This document shows positions 41,936 through 51,075 of a stretch of 64,000 bases of DNA, one piece after another. This DNA is from Actinoplanes philippinensis (GTDB lineage Bacteria > Actinomycetota > Actinomycetes > Mycobacteriales > Micromonosporaceae). Position numbers and translations under genes: made by a program. Within the stretch, counting starts at the first letter, position 1; each line of letters opens with the position of its first letter. The stretch spans positions 124,001 through 188,000 of the forward strand of contig NZ_FONV01000008.1 of NCBI RefSeq assembly GCF_900113015.1, written 5' to 3'. Under the pieces are notes generated by a model. That model worked only from the letters and a program-made list of their open reading frames with translations. It was not told the origin of the DNA and did no database searches.

Positions 41936-43318
41936 TCACCGCCGGGGTTCGGGCCCGCCGAGACGCCGGTAGAGGGCGGCGACCTCGTCGGTGAGCGGCC
42001 GGCCGAAGCAGCGCATCATGAAGACCTCGGCGACGAACTCCCGCGGGTTCTCCTGGGCGTAGTGGCTGACCGTCTCCGCGGTGCGGCGGGCCGCCGGCTC
42101 GTACGCGGCGAGCTGCAGGTCGGCGAAGAGGCCCGGGCTCTGGCGGTGGTGCAGGAAGTGACCGAGCTCGTGCACCATCGACGCGACCCCGAACGTCTTC
42201 AGCTCGTGTTCCGGACGGACGGCGTTGACCTCCCGGTCGAGCTGGGTGGAGAGATACGCCGGCAGCGGGGTGCCGTAGGCGTGCGCGGACAGCAGCAGGG
42301 TGCCGTGGACGTACTCGTTGCGGAAGATCTTCTCCCCGACGGTGATCCGGTCCGGCGCCAGGATCAGCTTCCGGGAGTACCGCGGCAGCCGTACGGTCAG
42401 CTCGGGAATCTCGAAACCGGCCGCCCGGACCCGGCCGACCGCCTCCCGCAACAGCTCGTACCGGGGCGCGTAGTGCTGGTCGGCGGTGTCGCCGATGACG
42501 AAGATCGGCGCCCCGGGCACGTCCATGGTGCGGACCGAGACGGTGTTCCACCTCGCCGTCGGCACGCCGTCGGCGAGGTAGGAGGCGACCTCCGGGTACT
42601 CGCTGGTCCCGGTGACCGGGTTGGCGTACGAGCCGGCCAGGTCCCGGACCTCGGTGTCGGTCATCGACGGGTCCCGTTCGATGCCGGCGTGGCCCAGGGT
42701 GTCCAGGCGTTCGGCGAGCGTCTGGCCGTTGCGGTTCTCGATGGTGGCGACCGAAGCGGGGCTGAGCCGGCCCTCGTCGTCGCGGTCGGCCAGGAACGCC
42801 CGGTGGACGGGCGCGTCGGGATTGACGGTCGGGCCACGCCGGTGCGCGATGCCCTGCAGCCGGGGGTCGATGCGCTGGAACAGCTCCGTCGCCGCCGCGG
42901 ACCTCTGCCGCTGTCTCTCCTGGTCGGCGACCTCGGCGCCGGTCTCGGTGAGCGCGGCGGCGAGCCGCTGGGCCAGCGCCCGGATGTGCGGGGCGCGGGC
43001 GCTCCGGGCGACACGGTCACCCTTCGACAGGCTCCACTCGACGACGGCCTGCTCCACGTGGCGCAGCCCCTGCATGGTGGGGATCGGCGCCTGGGAGGCC
43101 TGGTACTCGGCGGCCCACCCGGCCAGCGCGTCGTCGATGCGCCGCAGCGGCGCGGAGCGGTTGCGGGTCCGCCATCCCTGCGAGGTACGCGACCAGGTGC
43201 CGGCGTAGGCGAGCAGGGCGCTGTTGGCCGGCTGATCACGGCGGACGGCCCCGGTCCGTTGCACTCCGACCGCCGCATCGGTCCGGGGAGCCCGCCGGTC
43301 ATGTGCCCGGGGTGTCAC
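41936..43318 (-). CDS. HExxH metallopeptidase-like protein, candidate eCIS cargo
   Basis: A 460-residue protein without a signal peptide. The C-terminal third has a zincin motif HELGHFLHH (His at about 382) followed by ENPREFVAEVFMMRCFG, which supplies a plausible third ligand Glu. The N-terminal half is helical and Arg-rich, beginning with a flexible segment ending in a VQR-like GVQRTG, as in proteins loaded into contractile injection systems. The GTG start overlaps the stop of the DUF4157 gene (GTGA), so both are made together. A protease toxin delivered by the injection system is inferred; no immunity gene is obvious. Confidence 0.75.
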   Translation of the reverse strand: MTPRAHDRRAPRTDAAVGVQRTGAVRRDQPANSALLAYAGTWSRTSQGWRTRNRSAPLRRIDDALAGWAAEYQASQAPIPTMQGLRHVEQAVVEWSLSKGDRVARSARAPHIRALAQRLAAALTETGAEVADQERQRQRSAAATELFQRIDPRLQGIAHRRGPTVNPDAPVHRAFLADRDDEGRLSPASVATIENRNGQTLAERLDTLGHAGIERDPSMTDTEVRDLAGSYANPVTGTSEYPEVASYLADGVPTARWNTVSVRTMDVPGAPIFVIGDTADQHYAPRYELLREAVGRVRAAGFEIPELTVRLPRYSRKLILAPDRITVGEKIFRNEYVHGTLLLSAHAYGTPLPAYLSTQLDREVNAVRPEHELKTFGVASMVHELGHFLHHRQSPGLFADLQLAAYEPAARRTAETVSHYAQENPREFVAEVFMMRCFGRPLTDEVAALYRRLGGPEPRR

Positions 43319-45447
43319 CGCGCGGGCCTCGGTTTGCGGAACTGAACCTGGGAGGCGTCGAAGCGGACCTCTTTCTGCAGCAGCGCCTGCGGCCGCAGGA
43401 AGGTTCGCAGCAGCACGTTGACCAGCTCGTCACCGGACTTGTCGATCAGTTTCTGGGCGGCCAGCGGATGACCCTTGCGTATGTAGGAGATCTCCAGGAC
43501 ACAGCGGCGGGCCAGGCCGGGGATGACGTCGCCACCGACCAGCGTCATGTCCGGCCGCCTGTCGTAGCGGATCGCCTTGGCCGAGTTGCGGTACGCGAAG
43601 TTGTTCGCGTGTGCCGGCCCGTAGTAGATCTGCTGGTAGCGCTCCCTCCGTTCCTCGACTCTGAGGTTGGGGTCGTTGTCCGGGCGGTAGGTGCGTACCG
43701 GGTGCCGGAAGCGCTGGACCTCGGCCAGGGCGCGTTCGCACTCGTCGTTCGCCTTCGTCAGCTCGGCGAGGGCGTCGTCGTACCAGGCCCGGTAGTCCGT
43801 GTCGAGAGTTCGCAATTGCTCGATGTACTCCAGCGCCTTCGCGGAGTCGGAGGTGGCGGCGAGCTCCGCGAGAACGGCGGCGTTCTTGCTGATCTGGCGG
43901 GCGATGGGGAAGGTCTTGCCCAGCTGCTTCTGCAGTTCGTTGTACCGGGCCCGGGCGACCTTCAACGCCCCGTGCGGGGAGCCGGCCGCGACGGGGAAGG
44001 TCTCCATGACGTCCGGGCCTGTCTCGGCGCGGGTGTAGGAGACCAGCTCACCCTCGTCGTCGGCGCGGATGGTCGGGAACTCACGGTCGGCGAAGTCGTT
44101 GAGCATCACCCAGCCGTTGCGGCTGGCGAGCAGGTCGATCGGAACGGTGACGCGGGCCGGGTCTTCCCCGCCGAAGCGTGATTCACGGAAGTCCGCACCG
44201 GCCGGTTCGATGTAGAAGAATACGAACCCGGTGTTGGCGAAGTCGGTCTGGTCGACCTCCTCGGTGTTGTGCTCGACCGGGCGGCCGGTGTGCCGCAGCA
44301 GCTCCAGCGACTTCAGCATGCGCTGGTCGTCCGGGCCGTCGAGGATGCGCTGCAACCGGTCCGCGGGCGCGTAATGCCGTAGCACGCACTTTCGCAGGCT
44401 GGCCTGGACCTTGCTGTCGACCTCGTCCATCCAGGCGTCGTCGCCGGTGCGGTTGCCGTCGAGCGACCGTGTCATGGAGGTCAGGTTGCGGGCCGAGACC
44501 TGCTCGAACGGACTGGCGAACGAGTTGCCGACCGGGTATTGCCCGATGTCGAAGTCCGACTTCCAGATGGTCCCGAACTGGCGCATCAGGTAATAGCCGT
44601 AGTCGTCCCACTTGCGCTGGGCGGTGGCCCGCTCGTCGGTGACCGTGTCCACGACGTGCTGATACCAGTCATCCGGTCGGGTGCGGAACCTGGCGCCGCC
44701 CTTGACACCGATCTCCTCCAACAGAACCATCATCCGGTCGAGCAGGACCATCTCGGTGTCCGGGCGCCGGGCCGTGGCACGGATGTGACCACGGAACTCC
44801 TTCAATTGCCCGCGTAGCCGCCAGAGCAGCGGCCAGACCCTGGGCGGCGCCGTCAGGAATGCCGGGTTCAGGTCCTTGCCGTGCATGGCCGACGGCACCC
44901 GCTGGACGGCCGTTCCGGCCGCCGGGGCCAAGGCCGGCCCGTGCAGGTGCTTGGTCGGCGCGGGCCCGGCGAGGACGCGGGTGGCGTTGGCCTCGGCGGC
45001 CCGTTCGAAACGGTCGCCCGGGTCGGACATCGACAGGCCGTGGCCGTCCGGGGTGCCGGCGACCGGGCCCTGGCGCTGCTGGATCACGTGGGTCAGCTCG
45101 TGGGCCAGGGTGTGCCGGTCACCGCCGCCCGCACCCAGCACCACATGGCTGCCGGAGGTGTAGGCGCGCGCCCCGATCTCGGCGGCCGACCGCTCGGCCA
45201 GGCCACCGGTGTGCAGCCGCACATCGGAGAAGTCCGCCCCGAGGCGGGCCTCCATGTCGCGCCGGACACCGTCGGCCAGCGGACGGCCGGTGCCGCGCAG
45301 CACCTCCGGCACCAGCGAGCGCTGGACCGCGGCGTTGCCGCCGGCGCGTTGCAGCGCGGCGAGCCGGTCCTGGTCGGGGCGGCGCTGGGTGGACCTGGCC
45401 GGCGGGGCGCCGGAGCCGCCGGCGCCCCGGTGCTCATGCCGGTGCAC
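43315..45447 (-). CDS. DUF4157-domain protein, candidate eCIS effector
   Basis: A 710-residue protein. After a disordered leader ending NAAVQRSL comes a DUF4157 domain (LADGVRRDMEARLGADFSDVRLHTG to HTLAHELTHVIQQRQG), with the HExxH-type motif at about 115-119. This domain is a common marker of eCIS cargo. The long C-terminal region is unlike known families; KCVLRHYAPADRLQRIL followed by NTGFVFFYIEPAGADFRESRFGG looks like a compact enzymatic toxin fold, possibly ADP-ribosyltransferase-like, but this is a weak impression. GTG 45447 is the only start in frame near the previous gene, which it overlaps by 14 bp. Confidence 0.8.
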   Translation of the reverse strand: MHRHEHRGAGGSGAPPARSTQRRPDQDRLAALQRAGGNAAVQRSLVPEVLRGTGRPLADGVRRDMEARLGADFSDVRLHTGGLAERSAAEIGARAYTSGSHVVLGAGGGDRHTLAHELTHVIQQRQGPVAGTPDGHGLSMSDPGDRFERAAEANATRVLAGPAPTKHLHGPALAPAAGTAVQRVPSAMHGKDLNPAFLTAPPRVWPLLWRLRGQLKEFRGHIRATARRPDTEMVLLDRMMVLLEEIGVKGGARFRTRPDDWYQHVVDTVTDERATAQRKWDDYGYYLMRQFGTIWKSDFDIGQYPVGNSFASPFEQVSARNLTSMTRSLDGNRTGDDAWMDEVDSKVQASLRKCVLRHYAPADRLQRILDGPDDQRMLKSLELLRHTGRPVEHNTEEVDQTDFANTGFVFFYIEPAGADFRESRFGGEDPARVTVPIDLLASRNGWVMLNDFADREFPTIRADDEGELVSYTRAETGPDVMETFPVAAGSPHGALKVARARYNELQKQLGKTFPIARQISKNAAVLAELAATSDSAKALEYIEQLRTLDTDYRAWYDDALAELTKANDECERALAEVQRFRHPVRTYRPDNDPNLRVEERRERYQQIYYGPAHANNFAYRNSAKAIRYDRRPDMTLVGGDVIPGLARRCVLEISYIRKGHPLAAQKLIDKSGDELVNVLLRTFLRPQALLQKEVRFDASQVQFRKPRPAR

Positions 45448-46303
45448 GGAACAGCTCGATCTCACAGATGGCGACCTGCCGGCCGCCGGTGGCGCCGTAG
45501 GCGGACTCCAGCACGACCTGCACCTGCCGGGCCTCCGGCACGTCGATCTCGGCGAGCAGCGGCTTGCCGTCCTCCAGGCGGTAGCGTTTCTCGCTGCCCT
45601 TGCCCTGCCCGTCGGTGACGATGACCCGGATCTCCCGGGGGCGGGCCTGCTTCTCCTTGTCGGCGGGCCGGGTGGAGACGCCGGGGTGGATGCGGATCGC
45701 CCGCAGATGCACCGGCCGGACGTAGCGGGCCTGCACGGCCTCACCCTTGCCCTCGCCGGCCCGGCCCGGTCCCCACCAGGAGTCGGTCACCCCGTCGAAC
45801 GCGTTGCGCACCGGATGCTGTGGATCCTCCCGGGTGGCCTCCGCCTGCTCCGGCGGGGCCACCACCAGCCCGGCCGGCACCAACGCGTCGCCGCCGGAGA
45901 AGGCCCGGACCGCCGCGACGATCCCGGCGACCAGCGCCAGGCAGGCCAGCACGGCGACCGCGATCAGCAGCGGCTTCTTCAGACTGCGGCGCGGCGGTGG
46001 GGGCAGCTGGAGGGTCGGCGGATTGCGCAACTCGGCGCCGCAGTTGCGGCAGAAGATCCGGTCCTCCCGGTTGCCGAAGGAGCAGTTCCAGCAGGTCAGG
46101 CCGCTCTCCTCGGCGGGCGTGGCGAGCCGGGTCGGCGGCTGGGCCGGCTCGGGGCGGCCGGGCAACACGGCCGGCACCCCGTCGCCGTCGAGGTCCTGGG
46201 TGCCCTCCGGCTCGGACACCGGCAGCAGCAGCGCCCGCGCCCGGTCGGCTTCGGACGGCGGCGCCGGGTCGCCGGGACGGCGCGGCGAGGTGGGTGAGGT
46301 CAT
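45434..46303 (-). CDS. Zinc-ribbon membrane protein with discoidin-like domain (eCIS accessory)
   Basis: A 289-residue protein. A disordered Pro-rich N-terminus leads to a zinc ribbon (CWNC about 71-74, CRNC about 85-88), then a transmembrane helix (LLIAVAVLACLALVAGIVAAV, about 111-131), then an extracytoplasmic NADase/discoidin-like beta-sandwich (PVRNAFDGVTDSWWGPGRAG to GGRQVAICEIELF). A cytoplasmic zinc ribbon joined through the membrane to a binding domain fits a factor that anchors the injection particle to the inside of the membrane, as described for CisA in Streptomyces. That equivalence is inferred from layout only. Confidence 0.75.
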   Translation of the reverse strand: MTSPTSPRRPGDPAPPSEADRARALLLPVSEPEGTQDLDGDGVPAVLPGRPEPAQPPTRLATPAEESGLTCWNCSFGNREDRIFCRNCGAELRNPPTLQLPPPPRRSLKKPLLIAVAVLACLALVAGIVAAVRAFSGGDALVPAGLVVAPPEQAEATREDPQHPVRNAFDGVTDSWWGPGRAGEGKGEAVQARYVRPVHLRAIRIHPGVSTRPADKEKQARPREIRVIVTDGQGKGSEKRYRLEDGKPLLAEIDVPEARQVQVVLESAYGATGGRQVAICEIELFRAPA

Positions 46304-46308
46304 GATGA

Positions 46309-46851
46309 TCAGGTCCTTTCCGGGAGTACCGCGACGCGGTAGGGCAGATGGGCCGGCCGGGCGGCCGCCACGACGGCGTCCAGCCGGGCCGGGTCGACGG
46401 CGGACGGATCCGGCACCCGGAGGGTCACCGTCAAGCCGGGCGTACGGTCGCCGGGGAACGGCCCGAGCGGACGCGCCGACCAGACCGCCCCGCCGCTCTC
46501 GGTGATCTCCGGCAGCACACCGAAGGCCAGTCGCACCGCCGCGGCCAGCCCGGCCCGGGTGCCGCGGCGGCGGTGCCGGTCAGCGGCCAGCGCGACCGCC
46601 TCCCGCAGGTGCTCGGCGGCGACCAGCGCCGGTTCGACACCGGTCCAGGCGCCGAGGAGATCGACGAAGTCGTCCGGGGCGGTGCCCGGCCGGAAGTAGG
46701 CGTCCAGGTTGTCCAGCACGCCCAGCAGCGGGGCCAGCAGGTCGTCCAGGCCGCCGGCGAACGCCTGCATCAGCACGTCGTCGGCGTACACGGCCGGGAG
46801 CTGGGCGCCCAGCGGGTACGGGCTGCGCAGCCCGTCGATCGCGGCGCGCAT
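46309..46851 (-). CDS. eCIS baseplate tail protein I-like
   Basis: A 180-residue relative of phage P2 gpI and the matching eCIS baseplate protein. Typical segments are LPAVYADDVLMQAFAGGLDDLLAPLLGVLDNLDAYFRPGTAPDDFVDLLGAWTG and RRRGTRAGLAAAVRLAFG. It works with the baseplate J-like protein to form the wedge. Its ATG is shared with the end of the upstream baseplate gene (start 46851 on the stop codon), so the two are coupled. Confidence 0.85.
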   Translation of the reverse strand: MRAAIDGLRSPYPLGAQLPAVYADDVLMQAFAGGLDDLLAPLLGVLDNLDAYFRPGTAPDDFVDLLGAWTGVEPALVAAEHLREAVALAADRHRRRGTRAGLAAAVRLAFGVLPEITESGGAVWSARPLGPFPGDRTPGLTVTLRVPDPSAVDPARLDAVVAAARPAHLPYRVAVLPERT

Positions 46852-48803
46852 CAGTCGTCCACCCGTACCGAGTGCTCGAAGGAGAAGAACAGCGCGGCCG
46901 GGCTCAGGTCGATCCGGTCGCCGGGCTCGCCACGGCGGCCGGTCAGCGGGTCGGCCGGGCTCAGCAGCACCTCGTCGACAAGGTCCACGCCGGGCACCCG
47001 CTGCAGCGCGGCGAAGATCTCACCCGCCCGCAACGGCCTGCCGAACGGCCAGCCACGACCGTCGGCGCCCCCGGTCAACGGGTCGAGATAGCGGTGGATC
47101 GCGTCGAGGGCGGCTGCCCGTACCTCCTCCCGGCGGCCTCGGGCACGCTGGACCCGGACCGTCGCAGCCACCGAGACGCCCTGGTAGAAGGGCGGACCGA
47201 TGGACAGCCGGGTGCCCAACGGACGGCGCTCGTCGAGATGGCGGGTGATCCGGCCGAGCAGGTCGTCGCCGGGGATCAGCTGCTCGAACCGCAGCCGGCC
47301 ACCACGGTCGGCGACGGCCTGCGGCACCACCAGCAGCCGGACGGCGTTCTGCCCGCCCTCGGCCGGATCGACGCCCAGACAGGCGATGCGGGCGGCCTCC
47401 GGCGCGGCCTGACGGGCCAGCTCCTCGTAGTCGCGAACGGTCACCGCCCGGTCCTGGGCACGCAGGGTCACCGGCGCGCGCACCTTCGCCTCGGCCACGG
47501 TCTCGCCGTCGACGCCACCGGTCGCACCCTCCCGGTTCTCCACCCGCGCCACGTACGGGATCGAGCTGCGCAGCACCCGCACCGCCCCGCGGGCCACGTT
47601 GCCGGCCCGGCCACCCCCGGCCCGGTAGAAGCGGGCCCGGATCGTCGCCCCCGCCACCGGCACCGCACCGTAGTGACGCAGCGTGCCGTCGCTCTCCCGG
47701 ACCGCCGGCCCGAACGCGACCTCCCCGGTGGCGGCGTCCAGCACCACGTGCCGGTCGTCCGGCCCGGACCGGGAGAAGTCCGGCACCACCCGCCAGTCGT
47801 CCCAGCCGTCACCGGCCGAGACCTGCACCAGCAGCGCGGGGTCACCGGCCACCACCGGCGCGCGCGTCAGCCGGACCCGCTGGCCCGGCACCCCGGCCGA
47901 CTCGCCCAGCGGCTCGTCCCGGACAGCCTGGGCGTGCACCGCCCGCCCGGTCGCGCCGATGGTGAACGCCGCACCGCCCCGCACGGTGGGGGAGGTGCCG
48001 TAGAACGGCTGCCCGACAGCCGGGTTCACCGCCCGGCAGCGCAGCCAGCCGGCGTCGTGGCCACCCACCTCCGAGCGGGCGTGCCCGTCCGGGACGTGCA
48101 GGACCACCTCACCGGTCCGGTTCAGCCCGCCGGTGGTGTCGTCGTCGACCTCACAGCCGACCCAGCCGTCGGCCGTCCACGCCTCCCAGCGCAGCGGCGG
48201 TTTCCGCGGGTCGACGCCGACACCGTCGACCCGGCTCTCCAGCCGCAGCACCACCACGGCGCCGGGCACCGCCGCCGACAGACCCAGCAACAGGGCGTCA
48301 CCGGGCTGCGGCGGCTCGGCGAAGACGGGCACGTCACCGTCGCCGAGCACATCGTTGGTACGGTCCACCGCCGGCTGCCCGGCATGCTGGACGAGCACCC
48401 GCTCCAGCGAGCACGGCGGCACCACCACGTCACGGTCGGTGGTGAAGACCACCGCCTCCTCGGTCTCGGTGCGCTCCGTGGCGACCTCGGTGCCCACCGG
48501 CAGCGTCACCGGCTCCGGCTGCGGCGCGGACAGCCAGAACGTCACCGGCACCCGGGCCGCGGCCGGCGGGAACAGGCGTACGCCCAGCAGGTCCAGGAAC
48601 GCCAGATAGCTCTTGTCGGGCACCCGGTTCAGCCGGTAGACGAGCTGGTCGACCATGTGCGCGACAGCCTCGATCAGGGTCACCCCCGGATCGGAGACGT
48701 TGTGGTCGGTCCACTCGGAGCCGCGGCGCTGGATGTGCCGTTTGGCGTCGTCGACGAACTGCTGAAAGCGCCGGTCGTCCAGGTTCGGGGTGGGCAGCGC
48801 CAT
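46851..48803 (-). CDS. eCIS baseplate J-like protein
   Basis: A 650-residue baseplate wedge protein related to phage gpJ and Afp11/12. It starts MALPTPNLDDRRFQQFVDDAKRHIQ and contains TDHNVSDPGVTLIEAVAHMVDQLVYRLNRVPDKSYLAFLDLLG, the conserved eCIS baseplate N-terminus. A large central variable region is followed by the J-type core DYEELARQAAPEAARIACLG and a C-terminal GEIFAALQRVPGVDLVDEVLL. The start shares one base with the gp25 stop (TGATG). The longer upstream frame runs through gp25 and is not used. Confidence 0.9.
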   Translation of the reverse strand: MALPTPNLDDRRFQQFVDDAKRHIQRRGSEWTDHNVSDPGVTLIEAVAHMVDQLVYRLNRVPDKSYLAFLDLLGVRLFPPAAARVPVTFWLSAPQPEPVTLPVGTEVATERTETEEAVVFTTDRDVVVPPCSLERVLVQHAGQPAVDRTNDVLGDGDVPVFAEPPQPGDALLLGLSAAVPGAVVVLRLESRVDGVGVDPRKPPLRWEAWTADGWVGCEVDDDTTGGLNRTGEVVLHVPDGHARSEVGGHDAGWLRCRAVNPAVGQPFYGTSPTVRGGAAFTIGATGRAVHAQAVRDEPLGESAGVPGQRVRLTRAPVVAGDPALLVQVSAGDGWDDWRVVPDFSRSGPDDRHVVLDAATGEVAFGPAVRESDGTLRHYGAVPVAGATIRARFYRAGGGRAGNVARGAVRVLRSSIPYVARVENREGATGGVDGETVAEAKVRAPVTLRAQDRAVTVRDYEELARQAAPEAARIACLGVDPAEGGQNAVRLLVVPQAVADRGGRLRFEQLIPGDDLLGRITRHLDERRPLGTRLSIGPPFYQGVSVAATVRVQRARGRREEVRAAALDAIHRYLDPLTGGADGRGWPFGRPLRAGEIFAALQRVPGVDLVDEVLLSPADPLTGRRGEPGDRIDLSPAALFFSFEHSVRVDD

Positions 48804-49210
48804 CAGACGGTTCCTTCGATGCCGGGGATCACATAGAACGGGAAGACCAGGTTGCGGGGGTCGTTGGTGCCGCTGACCGTGTAGCGGATGTCGATGAGCA
48901 GGGTCGCGTCGTCGTCCTCGGCCAGGCGCACCTCGACGTCGGCCACCTCGATCCGCGGCTCCCAGCGCTCCAGGCTGGCGCGGACCTCGTAGCGGATCCG
49001 GCCGGCGGTCGCCTCGTTGGCCGGCGCGAACACCAGCTCGTGGATGGCACAGCCGAACTCCGGGCGCATCGGCCGTTCCCCCGGCGCGGTCGCCAGGATC
49101 AGCCGGATCGCCTCCTCGATCTCCCGTTCGCGCCGGACCAGCGCCACCCCGCCGGACGCGTCGGTCCGCAGCGGAAAGGCCCAGCCGGCGCCCACGAACT
49201 GTGCGCCCAT
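48803..49210 (-). CDS. eCIS gp25-like baseplate protein
   Basis: A 135-residue member of the GPW/gp25 family, which starts sheath assembly on the baseplate. Characteristic segments are EREIEEAIRLILATAPGERPMRPEFGCAIHELVFAPANEAT and the C-terminal DIRYTVSGTNDPRNLVFPFYV. The start shares a base with the VgrG-like stop, and the stop with the baseplate J start, so it is tightly coupled on both sides. Confidence 0.92.
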   Translation of the reverse strand: MGAQFVGAGWAFPLRTDASGGVALVRREREIEEAIRLILATAPGERPMRPEFGCAIHELVFAPANEATAGRIRYEVRASLERWEPRIEVADVEVRLAEDDDATLLIDIRYTVSGTNDPRNLVFPFYVIPGIEGTV

Positions 49211-51075
49211 CAGAACGGCAGCCCGTTGCGGGTGGTGACACCGAGCAGCGCGATCGTCGCCGAGGTGACGGTGGTGTTCGCCGGTGACGTCAGGGTGATC
49301 GGGCCGACCGACTTGACCTGGGCGGTGCCGACCGCGTCGAGCATCACCGCGCCGCCGGCGTTGACCGCGAACCGGCCACCGGCGCGCACGTTCACCTGGC
49401 CGTTCGCGGAGATGTTGACGGCCCCTCCCGCGGTCAGGTTCAGGTCACGGCCGGCGCGCACGTCGACGGTGCGGGTGCCCTCGATGCGGACGGTGCCGTC
49501 ACTGCGTACCACCACCGTGGTGTTGGATTCGTCGAGGTGCACGGTGAGCGAGCCGTCGCCGGTGCGAAGCCGGATCCCGCTCGCGCGCCGGGCGTTCGCG
49601 TCCAGCAGCTGCACCTGGTGGCCGCCGCGTGAGGCCAGGCTGCGCCAGTTCACCGTGCCGGCCACCGGATCGACGGCCGGCAGCGCGTCCGGGTCGGCGG
49701 TCGGCGCGTCCACCCCGTTGTAAAGGCCGGCCAGCACGTACGGATGCTCCAGCGACCCCCGGTCGAAGGCGGCCAGCACCTCGTCACCCACCTCGGGCAG
49801 CACCAGCCCACCGCCCCGCACCCCGCCGAGCTGCGCCACCCGGCACCAGTCCGACTCGTACGAGTCGCTCAACCAGGGAAAACGAAGCTTGACCCGGTTC
49901 AGCCGCATCGGGTCCTTGATGTTGCTCACCGTCGCCACCACCACACCCGGCATCGGCGGCGCGTCCGAGCCACCACCGGACGCCAGCCCGTACAGCGACC
50001 GGAACTCGCGGCCGGAGACCGTCACCCGGGTGATGTACTGGCGGCCCGACCGGAAGATGTGCCGGGCGCCGGTCACCGTGTACCGGCCCTCGAACGCCGG
50101 ACCCGCGCCCTTGAACGCCACCGGGACGCCCGGCCGCAGCAGCGGATTGCCGGTCACCTCCACCTCCAGGTCGGCGAAGGACCCGGCGACGTCGTGTGCC
50201 AGCGCCTGCGCCGCGTGCCGCACCTGAGCCTGGTCGGTGTACGGCACACCCGTCTCGACCAGCTCCGCCGGACCGAACCGGGCGCTCAGCTCGGCCGGCG
50301 TCACGTCGGTGCGGACACCCGGCGTCGAACCGGCGGCCACGGTCGCGGCCAACGGCCGTTTCGTGGTGACGTTCCACCCGCGTACCGAAACCGTCCGTAC
50401 CTGCCCGGCGGCGGTCACCCCGGCCCGTGCCGCGAGCGTGTTCGCGCCCAGCTCCAGCACGAACGGGCTCTGCCGCGACGGCGTCGAATCCGGCGGCGCG
50501 GTCGACGCGTCCGGCAGCGCGGAGAACCGCAGCCGGCCCTCCTCGTCGAAGTACAGCCGGACGTCGTTCTGCCGGGCCAGCCGGGACAGGAACGCCCAGT
50601 CGGTGATGTTCGGCTGGGTGGCCAGCGGATACACCGCCGCGGTGGCGTCGACCTGCCCGATCCGCAGGCCGAGCCGGCCCGCCACCCGGCGCACGATGTC
50701 GGCGGCCGTCATGTTCGGGTAGCCCTCCACCCGGCGCGACCGCAGCAGCCGGTGGCCCGGGTCGTAGCCGCGAACCACGAGCGTCCGCCCGCCGCCGTCC
50801 GCGTCCACCTCCAGGCCGGTCACCTCACCGGTCAGCAGCGGCCCACCCCGCGTGCCGCCGGTCACCGGCAACAGCCGGATCTCCGCACCGACCTGGACCT
50901 GCGGAAACTTCCGGAGGATCTCGCCGCCCGGGTCGGTGAACGCCAGCCGGAACGCGGCCGGCACGTCGGCGCCGGCGTCCACCCAGCCGTCGACGAGCAG
51001 TGCGGCCAGCGGATCCGGCAACGGGGCGCCGGCCAGCTCCACCCGCAGCACACTGGTGAACGTCTCGGTGCTCAC
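49210..51075 (-). CDS. eCIS VgrG-like spike protein
   Basis: A 621-residue fusion of gp27- and gp5-like parts forming the central spike. Hub part: RVEGYPNMTAADIVRRVAGRLGL and TQPNITDWAFLSRLARQNDVRLYFDEEG. OB-fold: NRVKLRFPWLSDSYESDWCRVAQLGGVRGGGLVLPEVGDEVLAAFDRGSLEHPYVLAGLYNG. The C-terminal beta-helix needle consists of short repeats (for example AGGAVNISANGQVNVRAGGRF). No enzyme domain is attached. The ATG overlaps the LysM gene stop (ATGA). Confidence 0.92.
   Translation of the reverse strand: MSTETFTSVLRVELAGAPLPDPLAALLVDGWVDAGADVPAAFRLAFTDPGGEILRKFPQVQVGAEIRLLPVTGGTRGGPLLTGEVTGLEVDADGGGRTLVVRGYDPGHRLLRSRRVEGYPNMTAADIVRRVAGRLGLRIGQVDATAAVYPLATQPNITDWAFLSRLARQNDVRLYFDEEGRLRFSALPDASTAPPDSTPSRQSPFVLELGANTLAARAGVTAAGQVRTVSVRGWNVTTKRPLAATVAAGSTPGVRTDVTPAELSARFGPAELVETGVPYTDQAQVRHAAQALAHDVAGSFADLEVEVTGNPLLRPGVPVAFKGAGPAFEGRYTVTGARHIFRSGRQYITRVTVSGREFRSLYGLASGGGSDAPPMPGVVVATVSNIKDPMRLNRVKLRFPWLSDSYESDWCRVAQLGGVRGGGLVLPEVGDEVLAAFDRGSLEHPYVLAGLYNGVDAPTADPDALPAVDPVAGTVNWRSLASRGGHQVQLLDANARRASGIRLRTGDGSLTVHLDESNTTVVVRSDGTVRIEGTRTVDVRAGRDLNLTAGGAVNISANGQVNVRAGGRFAVNAGGAVMLDAVGTAQVKSVGPITLTSPANTTVTSATIALLGVTTRNGLPF

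Noticed and set aside
45093..45437. ATG 45437 with ATGA overlap as the start of the DUF4157 gene
   Set aside because: That start is in a different frame from the DUF4157 domain; GTG 45447 is in frame.
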